DNA of 64,000 bases from Onchidella celtica (taxonomy: Eukaryota > Mollusca > Gastropoda > Systellommatophora > Onchidiidae): NCBI GenBank assembly GCA_963931925.1, contig OZ007582.1, positions 34,547,969 to 34,611,968 of the forward strand, given 5' to 3'. The first letter of the stretch is position 1; each line of letters opens with the position of its first letter. The position numbers and the translations under genes are program-made. Of this stretch, positions 55,815-64,000 are shown piece after piece. The notes under the pieces are model-generated. The model worked only from the letters and a program-made list of their open reading frames with translations. It ran no database searches and was not told the origin of the DNA.

Positions 55815-58800
55815 CTGTGTGAAAAATGAAGAAATGTTGAATGACACAATAGAGTTCAGGGTAATCTTAAAAATGAGGACACAAGCAGCTATGCCATTCA
55901 TAGCTGAAAAATCGCATGCATAAAATTTGCACAATGCAGCACAAATTTGACTGATTGCGAAAAAAAAAAAAAAAAAGAGAAAAACATTGTATTCTGCAAA
56001 GCCTTGTGGGAAGGGGAGGGGGGGAGTTATTTGAAAGGGAGAGAGGGATCCCCAATTCATAAAGATGGGAACAACTGACAATGATTTCTGAACTTTTGGA
56101 CAAGTTCAAGTATGAGTTTTCGGAGAATGCCTGTCGACACAATAACGGCCACATTGTACTAGGAGGAAGGCAGACCACAGATTGAATAATTAAGAATGAC
56201 AAGACAGAATGAGACCCTACCAGAAGCACCCCCCAACTACCCGCAAACTTTTGGAAGAAATGAGTCACTGCCAACCACAACACAAGCATACATTTTCCGC
56301 TACAAAGAAAAAAAGATTTAGAAAAATCTGGAAATTTGGACATTTCCTGAGGATTCCTAGCCCTGAGTTTAGAGCGCTTGGGAAATCTCCCTTGGATTCC
56401 CATCCCTGAGTTTAGAGAGCTTGGGAAATCTCCTTTGGATTCCTATCCTTGAGTTTAGAAAGCTTAGGAAATTTCCTTAGGATTCCTATCCCTGAGTTTA
56501 CAGAGCTTTCAAAGCTTGCACACAGCAAAAAAGGCCCTGCCCCAAAACAAAGAGTTAGAAGAATTACCTGGCAGACATGGTTACAATTCGGACACACCAC
56601 TGTGCCCTGATGCACGTACTCCGAAGACAAGAAGGCCACATTAATGACTTGTCGTTCGTGGTAACAGCGGTAGGTCTGGTTCTGAAGGTGAATCACCAGG
56701 CCGATGCCCGCTTCACAGCTATACTGTAAGACAAAACAAAACAATCGGTGCACGTAAGTTGGAAGTCCTATAAGGATACAACTACTGTATTTGAGGGGAT
56801 GATTGAATTGGTTTGTTTTCATATGATGTCACTTTGTGAGTCCGACCAGTGGTTCACTGGTTAACATGCATTTGATTTAGAAGAGATGCAGTGAGCAATA
56901 AGATAGTAGTTATATCTCAAAGAGGACAGTGATCTGATGCGTGAAAATATGGCTTGCGCGCAGAGTGGTCAGCTTGACCTTGCCGTTTGGATACACCCGT
57001 GCAGACTGAACGTCTGGAAAGTTGATGCTGTATTTTGACGCCTCTTGCAGCGTGAGGGTTAAGGCAATTGAAATTCTTTTGCCATGAATGTTGTTACACG
57101 TACGTACGTCCCCCAAGTTCTATTGCACTAAGGGTACGTATTTTAAAGTCTTTTGTGACTCTACAGCTACAGCATTCCTCCTGAAATACTCCTAACACCA
57201 GCCTTAATTAACTATTCTTTCAGATTTCCATTTTGTTTTCCTCCTGTTTTATGGTTGAAAGGGTAAGGGGCAGAGTTAGGGATTTGATAAGATTTGAGGT
57301 TGAAGATAAGGATAGGGTTAAGGATAGGCACATATACATAAGCGCCAATAGCGCAAAATGTTTGGTGAGCGTACGTACTTACAACAACAGCCTTTTGTCA
57401 TAGTGCAAGGGCCTAGGTTCACTCAAATGAAAAGAAAAAAAAATCATTCAAGGGCTTTATCTCGGTTCTTCCATGATTCATTACATACAGCAAGATAAAA
57501 ACTATGCTCTTGAGATTTTCTGTGAGGAAAAATCTTACCTCATAACATCCACTACCGGCATGTTGTGGACTGCGTGTTGAGGCACAATGATGAAGGTACC
57601 ACTTGCTGGCATGTTCAAAACACAGGCTGTTTTTGCCATATTCTTCCCCAAAGAAGTTGCTCATTGAATCTAATGAGGGAAAACAGATTCTTCATTGATA
57701 AACTTGATCTTCAAATACATCAAACACACCAGTCATATTTTAACTGGTGGGAATCAGTCACTGAAGGTCTTAGTTCTATATCCTTCTTTGACCAGCACCT
57801 TCAGAAAACGCCAATATTTTTTGGCTGTACCGTGAAAAAGTGTAGTACATTGCCACAGCCAGTGTTTACATTCAGGCACCTGGTGTCGTTTGGCCAGACA
57901 TGTTGTATGTGTTTCTCCTTTCAAAGCCTTGTAACGGAATGTTATTTCTTTAATTGTCCAGAAATTAAAACTGGGCATTACATAAAATACATGCTATTTA
58001 CATGTGTTAATTCACGCATGTGAACTTCAAAGAAACTTCAAGTCAAGTCAAAAATTGGCCAAAAAAAAAAAGTTGTAAACAGCAAAGACTCGCATAAGAA
58101 ATAATATCCAAACAATAAGCCTTGCTGAAACCCCACAGTTTCTCTTTGGTTTTTAGAGATAGAGATAATATTTCAAAGGAACTTATGCGGGAAGATTCAC
58201 AGTGGAAATGGGTTGAACGTTGATGGATATGCTTTTTGTGGCATGGCCAGACAAAGGATATAAAGTTAATACTTCTTCATGAATGGTGTGACTTTGAAAA
58301 TGTTTCAAGATACCTCACTCTAATAATAACAGTTCTAGATTAATGTGTTCTTCACAGAAGACAGTATACTCCCTGGTGTTTATGCATTATTATACAGTTT
58401 GTTCTGGAGTCCAAATGGCATGGTGTAGAACTGTTATGTTTAAATGTGCTAACAGAAGACTCAGTGACTACTTCATGATTGTGATTTGTGATTGTGAGTG
58501 TTCATCCTCTGTTGCCGTTGAGCGTCGAGGGGACATGCGGTTTTTTATGGTAGGCCAACTCTGCCGCTCTTTCAACTGTTGTTCCTCGGGGTTCCTTTGA
58601 CTCCTTCAATCTTTTGCGCAGAATCCTGCCTGCATTTCATAGAAAAACACGGGCTTAAATGGTTTGGCCACCTGTCACGAATGCCACCTTGTCAACCAGC
58701 CTCGAGAGCCTTCAACACCAGGTTCTCAGACTACAAAGGAAGAGGCAGACCACGTAAAAGATGGATTGAAGGAGTGACTCCTTCATGACTGACCTAAATT

Positions 58801-61800
58801 GTTTTCTCCATCCTGACAGTTGGAACCTCTCACTGGCACGTTGTACTCGTTGGTCCAACTGAATTCCTGATGAAAAGAAGAAACAAAATAAAACAGAAGA
58901 ATCTGAGCATTTAATTCTCTTAGTCACTAAGTCATGATGTTTTTTTCTACCTTGTTCTCCTTTGAAAGTTGTGCAGGACAACAATTCATTTAGCACACTA
59001 AAGATACTGGTGGGTTTACAGCCAAAGGCTAAAGCACTGTGGCACTACATATACAGGTAGAACATGGAAAAAAGAAACAACAAAATTCAAAATTTTCATT
59101 GCAAACGTGTACGTCTCACTGACAAAAAAAATTCAACAGAATAAGAGAAGGCAACCAGCAGCATAAATGAAAACCGACAGATGGTTCTTTTAATAGTGCT
59201 TTCCTCTGTCTGTTCAAACCCATACGGCTCGGTAAACACAACCTGTTTTATGTCTTTTTTGATTTGTCGAATAAGTAACTTACTGTTTGTAATGTATATT
59301 GAGCTCGTTATCTGATTTTTCAAACACAGCCACAACATTTCAGTGCTGATTGGAAAATATGCATTATTTCATTCAGTAACAATCCAGATAAAAGCCATAC
59401 GTCTAGTTTCCTTACTAAATATTACATCCAACAATGACTTGAGTTGCATACCAGAATGAGAAAAATGGACTAGAAAGTCCACATTTAAAATATAATAAAA
59501 ATGACAACCAAAAAAAACCCCTCATTCTTCTTGTCTGCTCATGTATGAATACTGATTCCCACACTAACCTTTGCCACACTGGTACGTCGCTAAAGTCTAT
59601 GCATGGCAAATGTCCTGGTGTCCAATCGACACCACACTCCTAAAGAACAATTTATTACGGTACCCTCTTTAAAATATGGTGTCCGACAGACCCAGAACAT
59701 ACGAGTAGGGTGATAACAATAAAATCCTTAACAAGTATGGTGTATCTGCGACAGGATGTACGACTATGGGTACGACAATAAAATCTTATGAAAAAATGCT
59801 AGTTAGAAGTATGGTGTCTATAATACCCCAAGACATACTGATAGGAATAGTAAAAATGCACGTGTGTTGGTGAGCAAGCACAATCATAGGCCATGACATC
59901 ATTGAGGAATATCTGGAATTTCAAGAATGAATTCCCAGAAATAAGATAACTACAAATATTTTTAATTGTCTTTGGATCCACTAGACCCCCAACGCACGGT
60001 GAAGGTTTACCTTTCACTAGCTTCCATGCACACAGTAAAGAGGCTATTTTAACTCAAGGGAATTCAGAATTCAGTGATGAGAATTTACCTGCAAATAAGG
60101 GCAAAAGTCGGCCAGAGCTACTGAACCCCCATATCTCCCAACTGCGTCTCTGTGAACTCCTGGCAGTTTCTCAAAATACTGAAGAAAAATTAAAATTACA
60201 AAACTGTTAGTTTGTGTCATTTGATTGATAACATTGCAAGAGTGAGTCAAAATATTGCTAAAAGAAAAATCTGTATTCAACAAAGCCTTGCGTAAGAAGT
60301 AACACAGAAATGATACGAGAGGCTTTGCTACTAACAACTTTCTCTTTTTGCCACACTTTGACTTTGCGTTTCAAGCCCTGCTGCGACCCCACAAATTTCT
60401 GTGGCTTTTCTTTTATAATATTTTGTCAATTGCAAGAATCATTATTACTTGTAAACCTGCTTACACCTACAGATGTGATCACTGCAGTAAAAACTGTCGG
60501 TCCCACATTTGCCTGTCAAGACAAAAGCGACACTGCTCTTGCAGAGATGACCAGCAGAACAGAACATCTACGATGCTGTTCCATGGTGATCGCTGACCAA
60601 CAACCTCCCCACCAATCCCCTCACTCCATTTACATAACAATTGTGGGTGGATCTAGCAATGCTGGAATAAAGGTGAAATTTTTATACCTCTTTATAAAAT
60701 CAAAATGAAACAAGCAAAAATGTTTTAACTGAATGCAGAAAAGTGGCAAATCTTTCATTTTATAAGCAAACTTTATTTTCCATAGGAAATTCCACAAGGA
60801 GGGCAAGGTTTTACCAAAGAGTTCGAAAAATGGTGCGCACTTGTTGTGTACTATTAGCGTAGGCTGTAATAGTCGCTTGCCCTCCTTTTGTCTGCAATGG
60901 TGCAGCTCTGGGTGGCCATGCGAATTGCCGCCATCTTTTAGTGAAGGAAGAGAGGCGGCCCAGCAGAATGCCCTCTCTTGTCTATTTCATAGCTCTGTGA
61001 ACCTGTCTAAAAGCTTACCTGATACCTGGCCGGCAAGGAATGGTTGTACTCAACCAGGTTACATAGAGCCACAGATCTCCTATTGTGGGCACAGTCAGTC
61101 CACAGTTCTCCCCTCTTGACCTGAGCACAAAACGGATGGATGCTCTCCCCTCTGCAAATTTAAAATATGGTAAAAAAAGAAAAATGGTTGTATATTGCAA
61201 ATCTCCATGGTAAAAATGACAATTAAAAAGAATGCAAAATGGAAAACAATGTATGCTTTTGTCTTGAAAGTTCCTATCTTTTTAACCCTTTGGAGACGTA
61301 AGTATTGTGGATGTTACTGATCTAGAAAAATGAAGGTTCACGGGACAAAAACTAATAATGTGTTTACAACAGCAGGAAGATTCACCATTGATATGTACAA
61401 TTCAGTAGATTTTATGAAACAACCATTGTGAGTGGCTACACGACCATGACATGACGTATCAGAACTGCTTTCTAAATGGGCCGATAATCAGCCCGCTCGT
61501 CTTTTTCAGCTGTACAGTCATCTTCACTGTAAAATAATTCGGCCAATCATCGGCTTATCATCTTCTAAGGGTTAATAAAAGTACGGAAAATCAGATTTAG
61601 TTAAGGAAGTAACAAGTGCTGTGTATAATGTGGGCAAAGAGTGTTTGAGTTTGAGTTTGGATTTTACGGTGCGTTGGCACAATAACGGCCACTTTGCGCC
61701 CTTCATGATCTATTTGGGTACACTTTCTTTATTGATATTTCATATTCAGAGCTGTCAAGTTTAACATAGAATTAAATATATTCATATAATTTTAACACAT

Positions 61801-63905
61801 TGGTAAAATTCTAAAGAAAAATTGTTTTGTATAGATCAGGAAAAAGTTCTGGAAACGAGTATAAAAGTTGTTTTAAATTAAATCAAGTTGTAGATCTTAG
61901 CCTCTCTCAGAAATGACAGGATGCGTTGTGGATCCACATCAGAAAATAATTCTTTCATGGATCCACAGGCACAGTGCATATGCATGAAGTCAACACATTC
62001 AGTTAAAATATGTTTACTGATAGTTGGCAAAGAGTGTAAACATCAGGGGTTAAAATCTTTCAAAAACTGTTTGAGTCTGAGTTTAAAGTCATATTGTGCT
62101 AGGAGAAGGCAAGAAGATAGACAGAATATAACAGAAAGAGAGGACAGGAGGAAACCCTACCAGAAGTGCCCGTCAACCATTTGCCAAACCATAATTTACC
62201 TTTCCACTCTTGTGTTGATCCAGTTGTAACAACTATTTTTGACAAACTCACAGCCCAGGCCGCGCCCCCATTCATAATCTCCTGCCTTGGAATAGTCAGC
62301 TTTGTACCACCTGCAACAACAACAAGGTGATTAGCATTCTAATTGCTACACAAGACCTCTCATCATCATTTCTGTCTTATGTTATAATAGGATTCCCACT
62401 TTTTTAACAATGGTTTTCCAGGGCTTTTCCAGGACCAAACTGTTGATTTCCAAGGCTACTTAAATGCAAAAACCACTCACCAGAATATTCAAGTGCAACT
62501 TCAATTGACATTTTTTTTTTGTTCACATTTTTTTTCCACTTCTTCACTGCTTCTTAAACCCAAAAAGAATTCCATAGCTATTCCAGGGCTAATCCACTAT
62601 TTCCGTGACTTATGGGCTATGCCAAGACCAATCCATAAAGTTCCAGGGTTTTTTCTCAGAATTTTCTTAATTCCAGGGCTAATCCACTATTTCCAGGGCT
62701 TTCCCAGGGGTCCCTAAAATTCCAGAGCTGCCTGGGAACCCTGTTATAAGCAGGACCATGTGGTACTAAGATGTCCTCTCATGCAGGTAAGCAGTGAATG
62801 CCAAATTATAAATTAACTTTTATACAATTTTATTATGTGCTAAATTATTTCATATCTTTTCCAAAGTAAAAATCTGCTTCAGAATGGGTGGTTTCTGAAT
62901 GCCTACCATTTCCATCAACTTTGTAGTGTAGTGACAAAAACGCGACGGACAAAACTGGCCACCTACCCTGTATCCTCCATCATAGCCAGTGTTATCCTAG
63001 ATATCACAGAATTCTGTGTGTAGGTACCAGTCATTGCTTCATTCTGGAAAGTACAAAAAGACACACACACAAAAATAGATGTATGTTAAGAGTACTAGTA
63101 CCAGCCATAATTTCATAAAACCAAATTATGACCTGGAAACCGTCGTCGTTCGATTTCAGTTTTTGGTCCCAGTGTCTGGAATGACTGTGAAAAGACGGAA
63201 AATGAGATGATATGGTCATGTACCAAAATCAACAGGACTTGCCAGGACCCGTCTACAAGGAACAGTGCGAGGAGGCAGAAGGAGAGGAACACAGAGAAAG
63301 AGATGGGATGACAACGTCAGTGAATGGCGCGGCCTCACATTCAGCAACTGCCTAAGAGCATCTAAGAACCTGGAGGAATGGAGGAAGCTGGTTGCAAAGT
63401 CTTCTGTGACACCCCAGCGATCTTCTAAGACTCCGGGATAGAGAGACAGAGTCTGGAATGTGCTTCTAATGAAACATCAAGGAGCTGCAATCCATCACCA
63501 GGTTTAAAAATAGTTTTAAAAACTCGTTTATTTAAAGCGTATTTTGACCACTGCCAAAAGTCAATTCATAATGTTTAACTCGAGAACAAGATAGCAAGAC
63601 AAATCAACTCACTAAATTTCATCTGTTACATTGTGCCCATGTCAACAATGCTTAACTTCATAAAACAATGAAAAATAACTAGTATTCACCATAACTCAGC
63701 ACCATATATATGCGCAGTTTGCAGACAATGAGAGAAGGAATGGTTCCTCTAACTATCATGTGTCTAAAACATGCAAAGGACTTGTACATAAGATTACCTC
63801 AAACACTCTCTTCTCCCAGTGTGTCAGTACTGTACCATCTATGCCCTGATCCTCCAACTCTGCACCCTCTAGAGTTGAACAGTTGAAATGTCTCTGAACT
63901 TCACG
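55656..63905 (-). CDS. LMLN: Leishmanolysin-like zinc metalloprotease, C-terminal part, nine exons
   Basis: Nine exons with GT-AG introns encode the last 341 residues of an M8-family metalloprotease (LMLN/invadolysin, the animal relative of GP63). Joined 63798-63905, 62967-63043, 62200-62310, 61019-61151, 60089-60178, 59569-59639, 57539-57659, 56568-56723 and 55656-55814 (read leftwards), they total 1026 nt with no frame break. Residue 29 is the His in LTHWEKR, the expected third zinc ligand. Residue 40 is the Met of EAMTG, 11 residues later, the expected Met-turn. Then come [46 protein letters not shown] and [10 protein letters not shown], all hallmarks of the family. Residues 325-339 are hydrophobic ([10 protein letters not shown]), fitting a membrane or GPI-attachment tail. 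The HEXXH helix lies beyond the right edge. Family members are secreted or membrane-bound and linked to cell migration and division. No promoter is in view. Confidence 0.93.
56100..56240. repeat. Single unit related to the 150-bp satellite (LMLN intron)
   Basis: GAATGCCTGTCGACACAATA, ACGGCCACATTGTACTAGGA and GAGACCCTACCAGAAGCACC recapitulate the array unit at 16190-17990. It lies between exons 8 and 9. Confidence 0.7.
56336..56505. repeat. About 44-bp minisatellite, four units (LMLN intron)
   Basis: Units such as GGATTCCTATCCCTGAGTTT followed by AGAGAGCTTGGGAAATCTCC. Just downstream (minus strand) of exon 8. Confidence 0.88.
56568..56723 (-). CDS. LMLN: LMLN exon 8 of the visible part
   Basis: 156 nt, phase 0, encoding [40 protein letters not shown] and [15 protein letters not shown] is a potential glycosylation site. 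The CPxCxxxC cluster is typical of the Cys-rich C-terminal domain. Acceptor CTTACAG|TAT, donor CAG|GTAATT. Confidence 0.95.
56829..57062. mobile_element. TTAA-flanked element (family 3), right part (LMLN intron)
   Basis: CCGACCAGTGGTTCACTGG, GGCTTGCGCGCAGAGTGGTC and the end GCAGCGTGAGGG|TTAA (57059-57062) match 53227-53473. The left two-thirds is missing. It lies between exons 7 and 8. Confidence 0.78.
57077..57398. mobile_element. Inverted-repeat element, TGTTGTTACAAG family, copy 2 (LMLN intron)
   Basis: Left arm ATGTTGTTACACGTACGTAC, reversed right arm GCTGTTGTTGTAAGTACGTA. The interior matches 45930-46240 (CAGCCTTAATTAACTATTCT, CTCCTGTTTTATGGTTGAAA). Confidence 0.75.
57539..57659 (-). 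CDS. LMLN: LMLN exon 7 of the visible part
   Basis: 121 nt encoding (S)[41 protein letters not shown] chose the acceptor ATGAG|C (57660) because it restores the frame with exon 6 and removes nothing conserved. The better-looking TTAG at 57670, 10 nt upstream, would shift the frame. Donor GAG|GTAAGA. Confidence 0.85.
58597..58885 (+). pseudogene. LINE 3' fragment, antisense in an LMLN intron
   Basis: Plus-strand translation gives [45 protein letters not shown], then after a frameshift [20 protein letters not shown] and IPDEKKKQN. (K/R)W(F/Y)GH-x-x-RM and RGRPRKRW are hallmarks of the C-terminal end of non-LTR retrotransposon polyproteins. It is 5'-truncated and broken. Confidence 0.8.
59569..59639 (-). 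CDS. LMLN: LMLN exon 6 of the visible part (fast-evolving)
   Basis: 71 nt encoding [23 protein letters not shown] plus two bases of the next codon. Similarity is weak, but the E-x(n)-W-x-x-G-x(n)-C spacing fits the family, and 12 residues then separate this Cys from the conserved Asn of the next exon, as in human LMLN as I recall it. Acceptor TTTAG|GAG, donor CAAAG|GTTAGT. The other two frames contain stops. Confidence 0.8.
60089..60178 (-). CDS. LMLN: LMLN exon 5 of the visible part
   Basis: 90 nt, phase 0 at both ends, encoding [20 protein letters not shown] and [15 protein letters not shown]-x-x-AD-(F/Y)-CP is strongly conserved in the family. Acceptor CTTCAG|TAT, donor CAG|GTAAAT. Confidence 0.96.
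61019..61151 (-). CDS. LMLN: LMLN exon 4 of the visible part
   Basis: 133 nt; the first base completes an Arg codon. It encodes [20 protein letters not shown] then [27 protein letters not shown] is a potential N-glycosylation site. Acceptor TTTGCAG|A, donor CAG|GTAAGC. Confidence 0.94.
61282..61575. mobile_element. TTAA-flanked element (family 4) in an LMLN intron
   Basis: TTAACCCTTTGGAGACG on the left and the reversed right end TTAACCCTTAGAAGATG match at 13 of 17 positions. TTAA at 61282-61285 and 61572-61575 with CCCTT termini is the canonical piggyBac pattern. Between exons 3 and 4. Confidence 0.75.
62080..62185. repeat. Single unit related to the 150-bp satellite (LMLN intron)
   Basis: GTCATATTGTGCTAGGAGAA, GGCAAGAAGATAGACAGAAT and GAAACCCTACCAGAAGTGCC follow the array unit order. 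It ends just before the donor of exon 3. Another partial unit is at 61640-61690. Confidence 0.7.
62200..62310 (-). CDS. LMLN: LMLN exon 3 of the visible part
   Basis: 111 nt encoding [20 protein letters not shown] and [16 protein letters not shown]. Acceptor TTGCAG|G, donor GAAAG|GTAAAT. The WYKA(D/N)Y and WGRG(L/M)GC(E/D)FV motifs are diagnostic of the family. Confidence 0.96.
62389..62742. mobile_element. hAT-like element, TTCCAGGGG family, copy 2 (LMLN intron)
   Basis: The ends AGGATTCCCA and, reversed, AGGGTTCCCA are flanked by GTTATAAT (62381-62388) and GTTATAAG (62743-62750), an 8-bp target duplication with one change. The interior is rich in TTCCAGGGCTAATCCACTAT-type repeats as in 42203-42460. 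Confidence 0.82.
62967..63043 (-). CDS. LMLN: LMLN exon with Met-turn (visible exon 2)
   Basis: 77 nt, enters in phase 0 and leaves two bases of a Gly codon. It encodes [20 protein letters not shown] and MMEDTG. The Met-turn Met is at 63032-63034. Acceptor TTCCAG|AAT, donor ACAGG|GTAGGT. Confidence 0.95.
63196..63440 (+). pseudogene. LINE 3' fragment, antisense in an LMLN intron
   Basis: Translation gives [60 protein letters not shown] and [16 protein letters not shown], then a stop. RRRG-x-QRKRW-x-DN(I/V)-x-EW-x-GL and [12 protein letters not shown] are typical of the last part of a LINE polyprotein. The last 60 or so codons are still open, so the insertion may be fairly young, but everything upstream is missing. 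Confidence 0.85.
63447..63545 (+). pseudogene. Short reverse-transcriptase C-terminal remnant
   Basis: VWNVLL then, after disruption, [16 protein letters not shown]. The pattern VWN-x-L ... LxSI-x-xFK-x-x(L/F)K ends the reverse transcriptase region of many animal retroelements. It directly follows the previous fragment and belongs to a different lineage or frame. Confidence 0.6.
63798..63905 (-). CDS. LMLN: LMLN exon with third zinc-ligand His (visible exon 1)
   Basis: 108 nt, phase 0 at both ends. Residues 1-36 include [15 protein letters not shown] and [10 protein letters not shown]; the His codon is at 63819-63821. Acceptor CTACAG|CGT, donor GAG|GTAATC. A second copy of the acceptor lies 27 nt upstream (see findings). 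Confidence 0.95.
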
Positions 63906-64000
63906 CTGTAGAATGAAATGAAATCAACAACGCTGTAGAATACAACATGGTCAAAATTTCTTGATATTTTCTTTTTCCCATCATTTGACTCTTCATACAA

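Noticed and set aside
57670..57689. Acceptors at 57670 or 57690 for LMLN exon 7
   Set aside because: 57670 shifts the frame. 57690 keeps it but adds about seven residues not expected from the family and has a poor pyrimidine tract. 57660 fits both frame and spacing.
57754..57978. 74-residue minus-strand frame inside an LMLN intron as an extra exon
   Set aside because: No similarity to the family, no suitable splice sites, and the frame between exons 6 and 7 closes without it.

Overview
The window is eukaryotic and almost certainly from an animal. It is AT-rich, dominated by introns and repeats, and has no operons or long intact genes. The only protein-coding gene I can defend is the 3' part of a leishmanolysin-like zinc metalloprotease (LMLN, also called invadolysin). 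It lies on the minus strand from 63905 down to 55656, in nine exons with matching splice phases, and it runs off the right edge, so the 5' half with the HEXXH motif is not visible. The repeat style (a tRNA-headed SINE, very many small inverted-repeat elements, Helitrons, GATA and GA/CT microsatellites) would suit a marine invertebrate, perhaps a gastropod mollusc. That taxonomic guess is inference and was not tested by any search.

Layout. 0-5 kb: simple repeats, SINE pieces, an 11-bp minisatellite and a 0.94-kb Harbinger-like element. 5.5-7.3 kb: a dense, partly nested cluster of inverted-repeat elements followed by a full-length SINE. 9-19 kb: more SINE copies, a minisatellite, and an array of about 150-bp units (16.2-18.0 kb) with two SINE insertions at the same place in the unit, then GACA/GATA microsatellite. 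19-24 kb: little that I can name. 24.4-31.7 kb: dispersed repeats, a 37-bp minisatellite, two Helitron-like elements, 0.6 kb of CT repeat and a LINE tail nested in a TTAA-flanked element. 32-35.4 kb: a 36-bp minisatellite, a hAT-like element with a near-perfect 8-bp target duplication, and palindromic elements. 37-49.6 kb: a long GATA array, fold-back elements, SINEs, Helitrons, several TTAA-flanked elements and a perfect 76-bp palindrome. 49.6-55.6 kb: old repeats, including a TTAA-flanked element inserted into a repeat whose unoccupied form is also in this window. 55.6-64 kb: the LMLN exons, with introns full of the same mobile-element families.

The window works as an archive of insertion history rather than as a set of cooperating genes. 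The SINE occurs in about a dozen copies with two different 3' tails. Several insertions can be read directly because an empty copy of the target sits elsewhere in the window. I found no novel enzyme system, CRISPR array, confident RNA gene or immune locus. The most unusual items are a palindrome that appears to have arisen inside one copy of a repeat, a minisatellite that appears to have grown out of a single-unit segment of a dispersed repeat, and a duplicated splice acceptor in LMLN whose upstream use would add an in-frame stop. All families were identified by eye.
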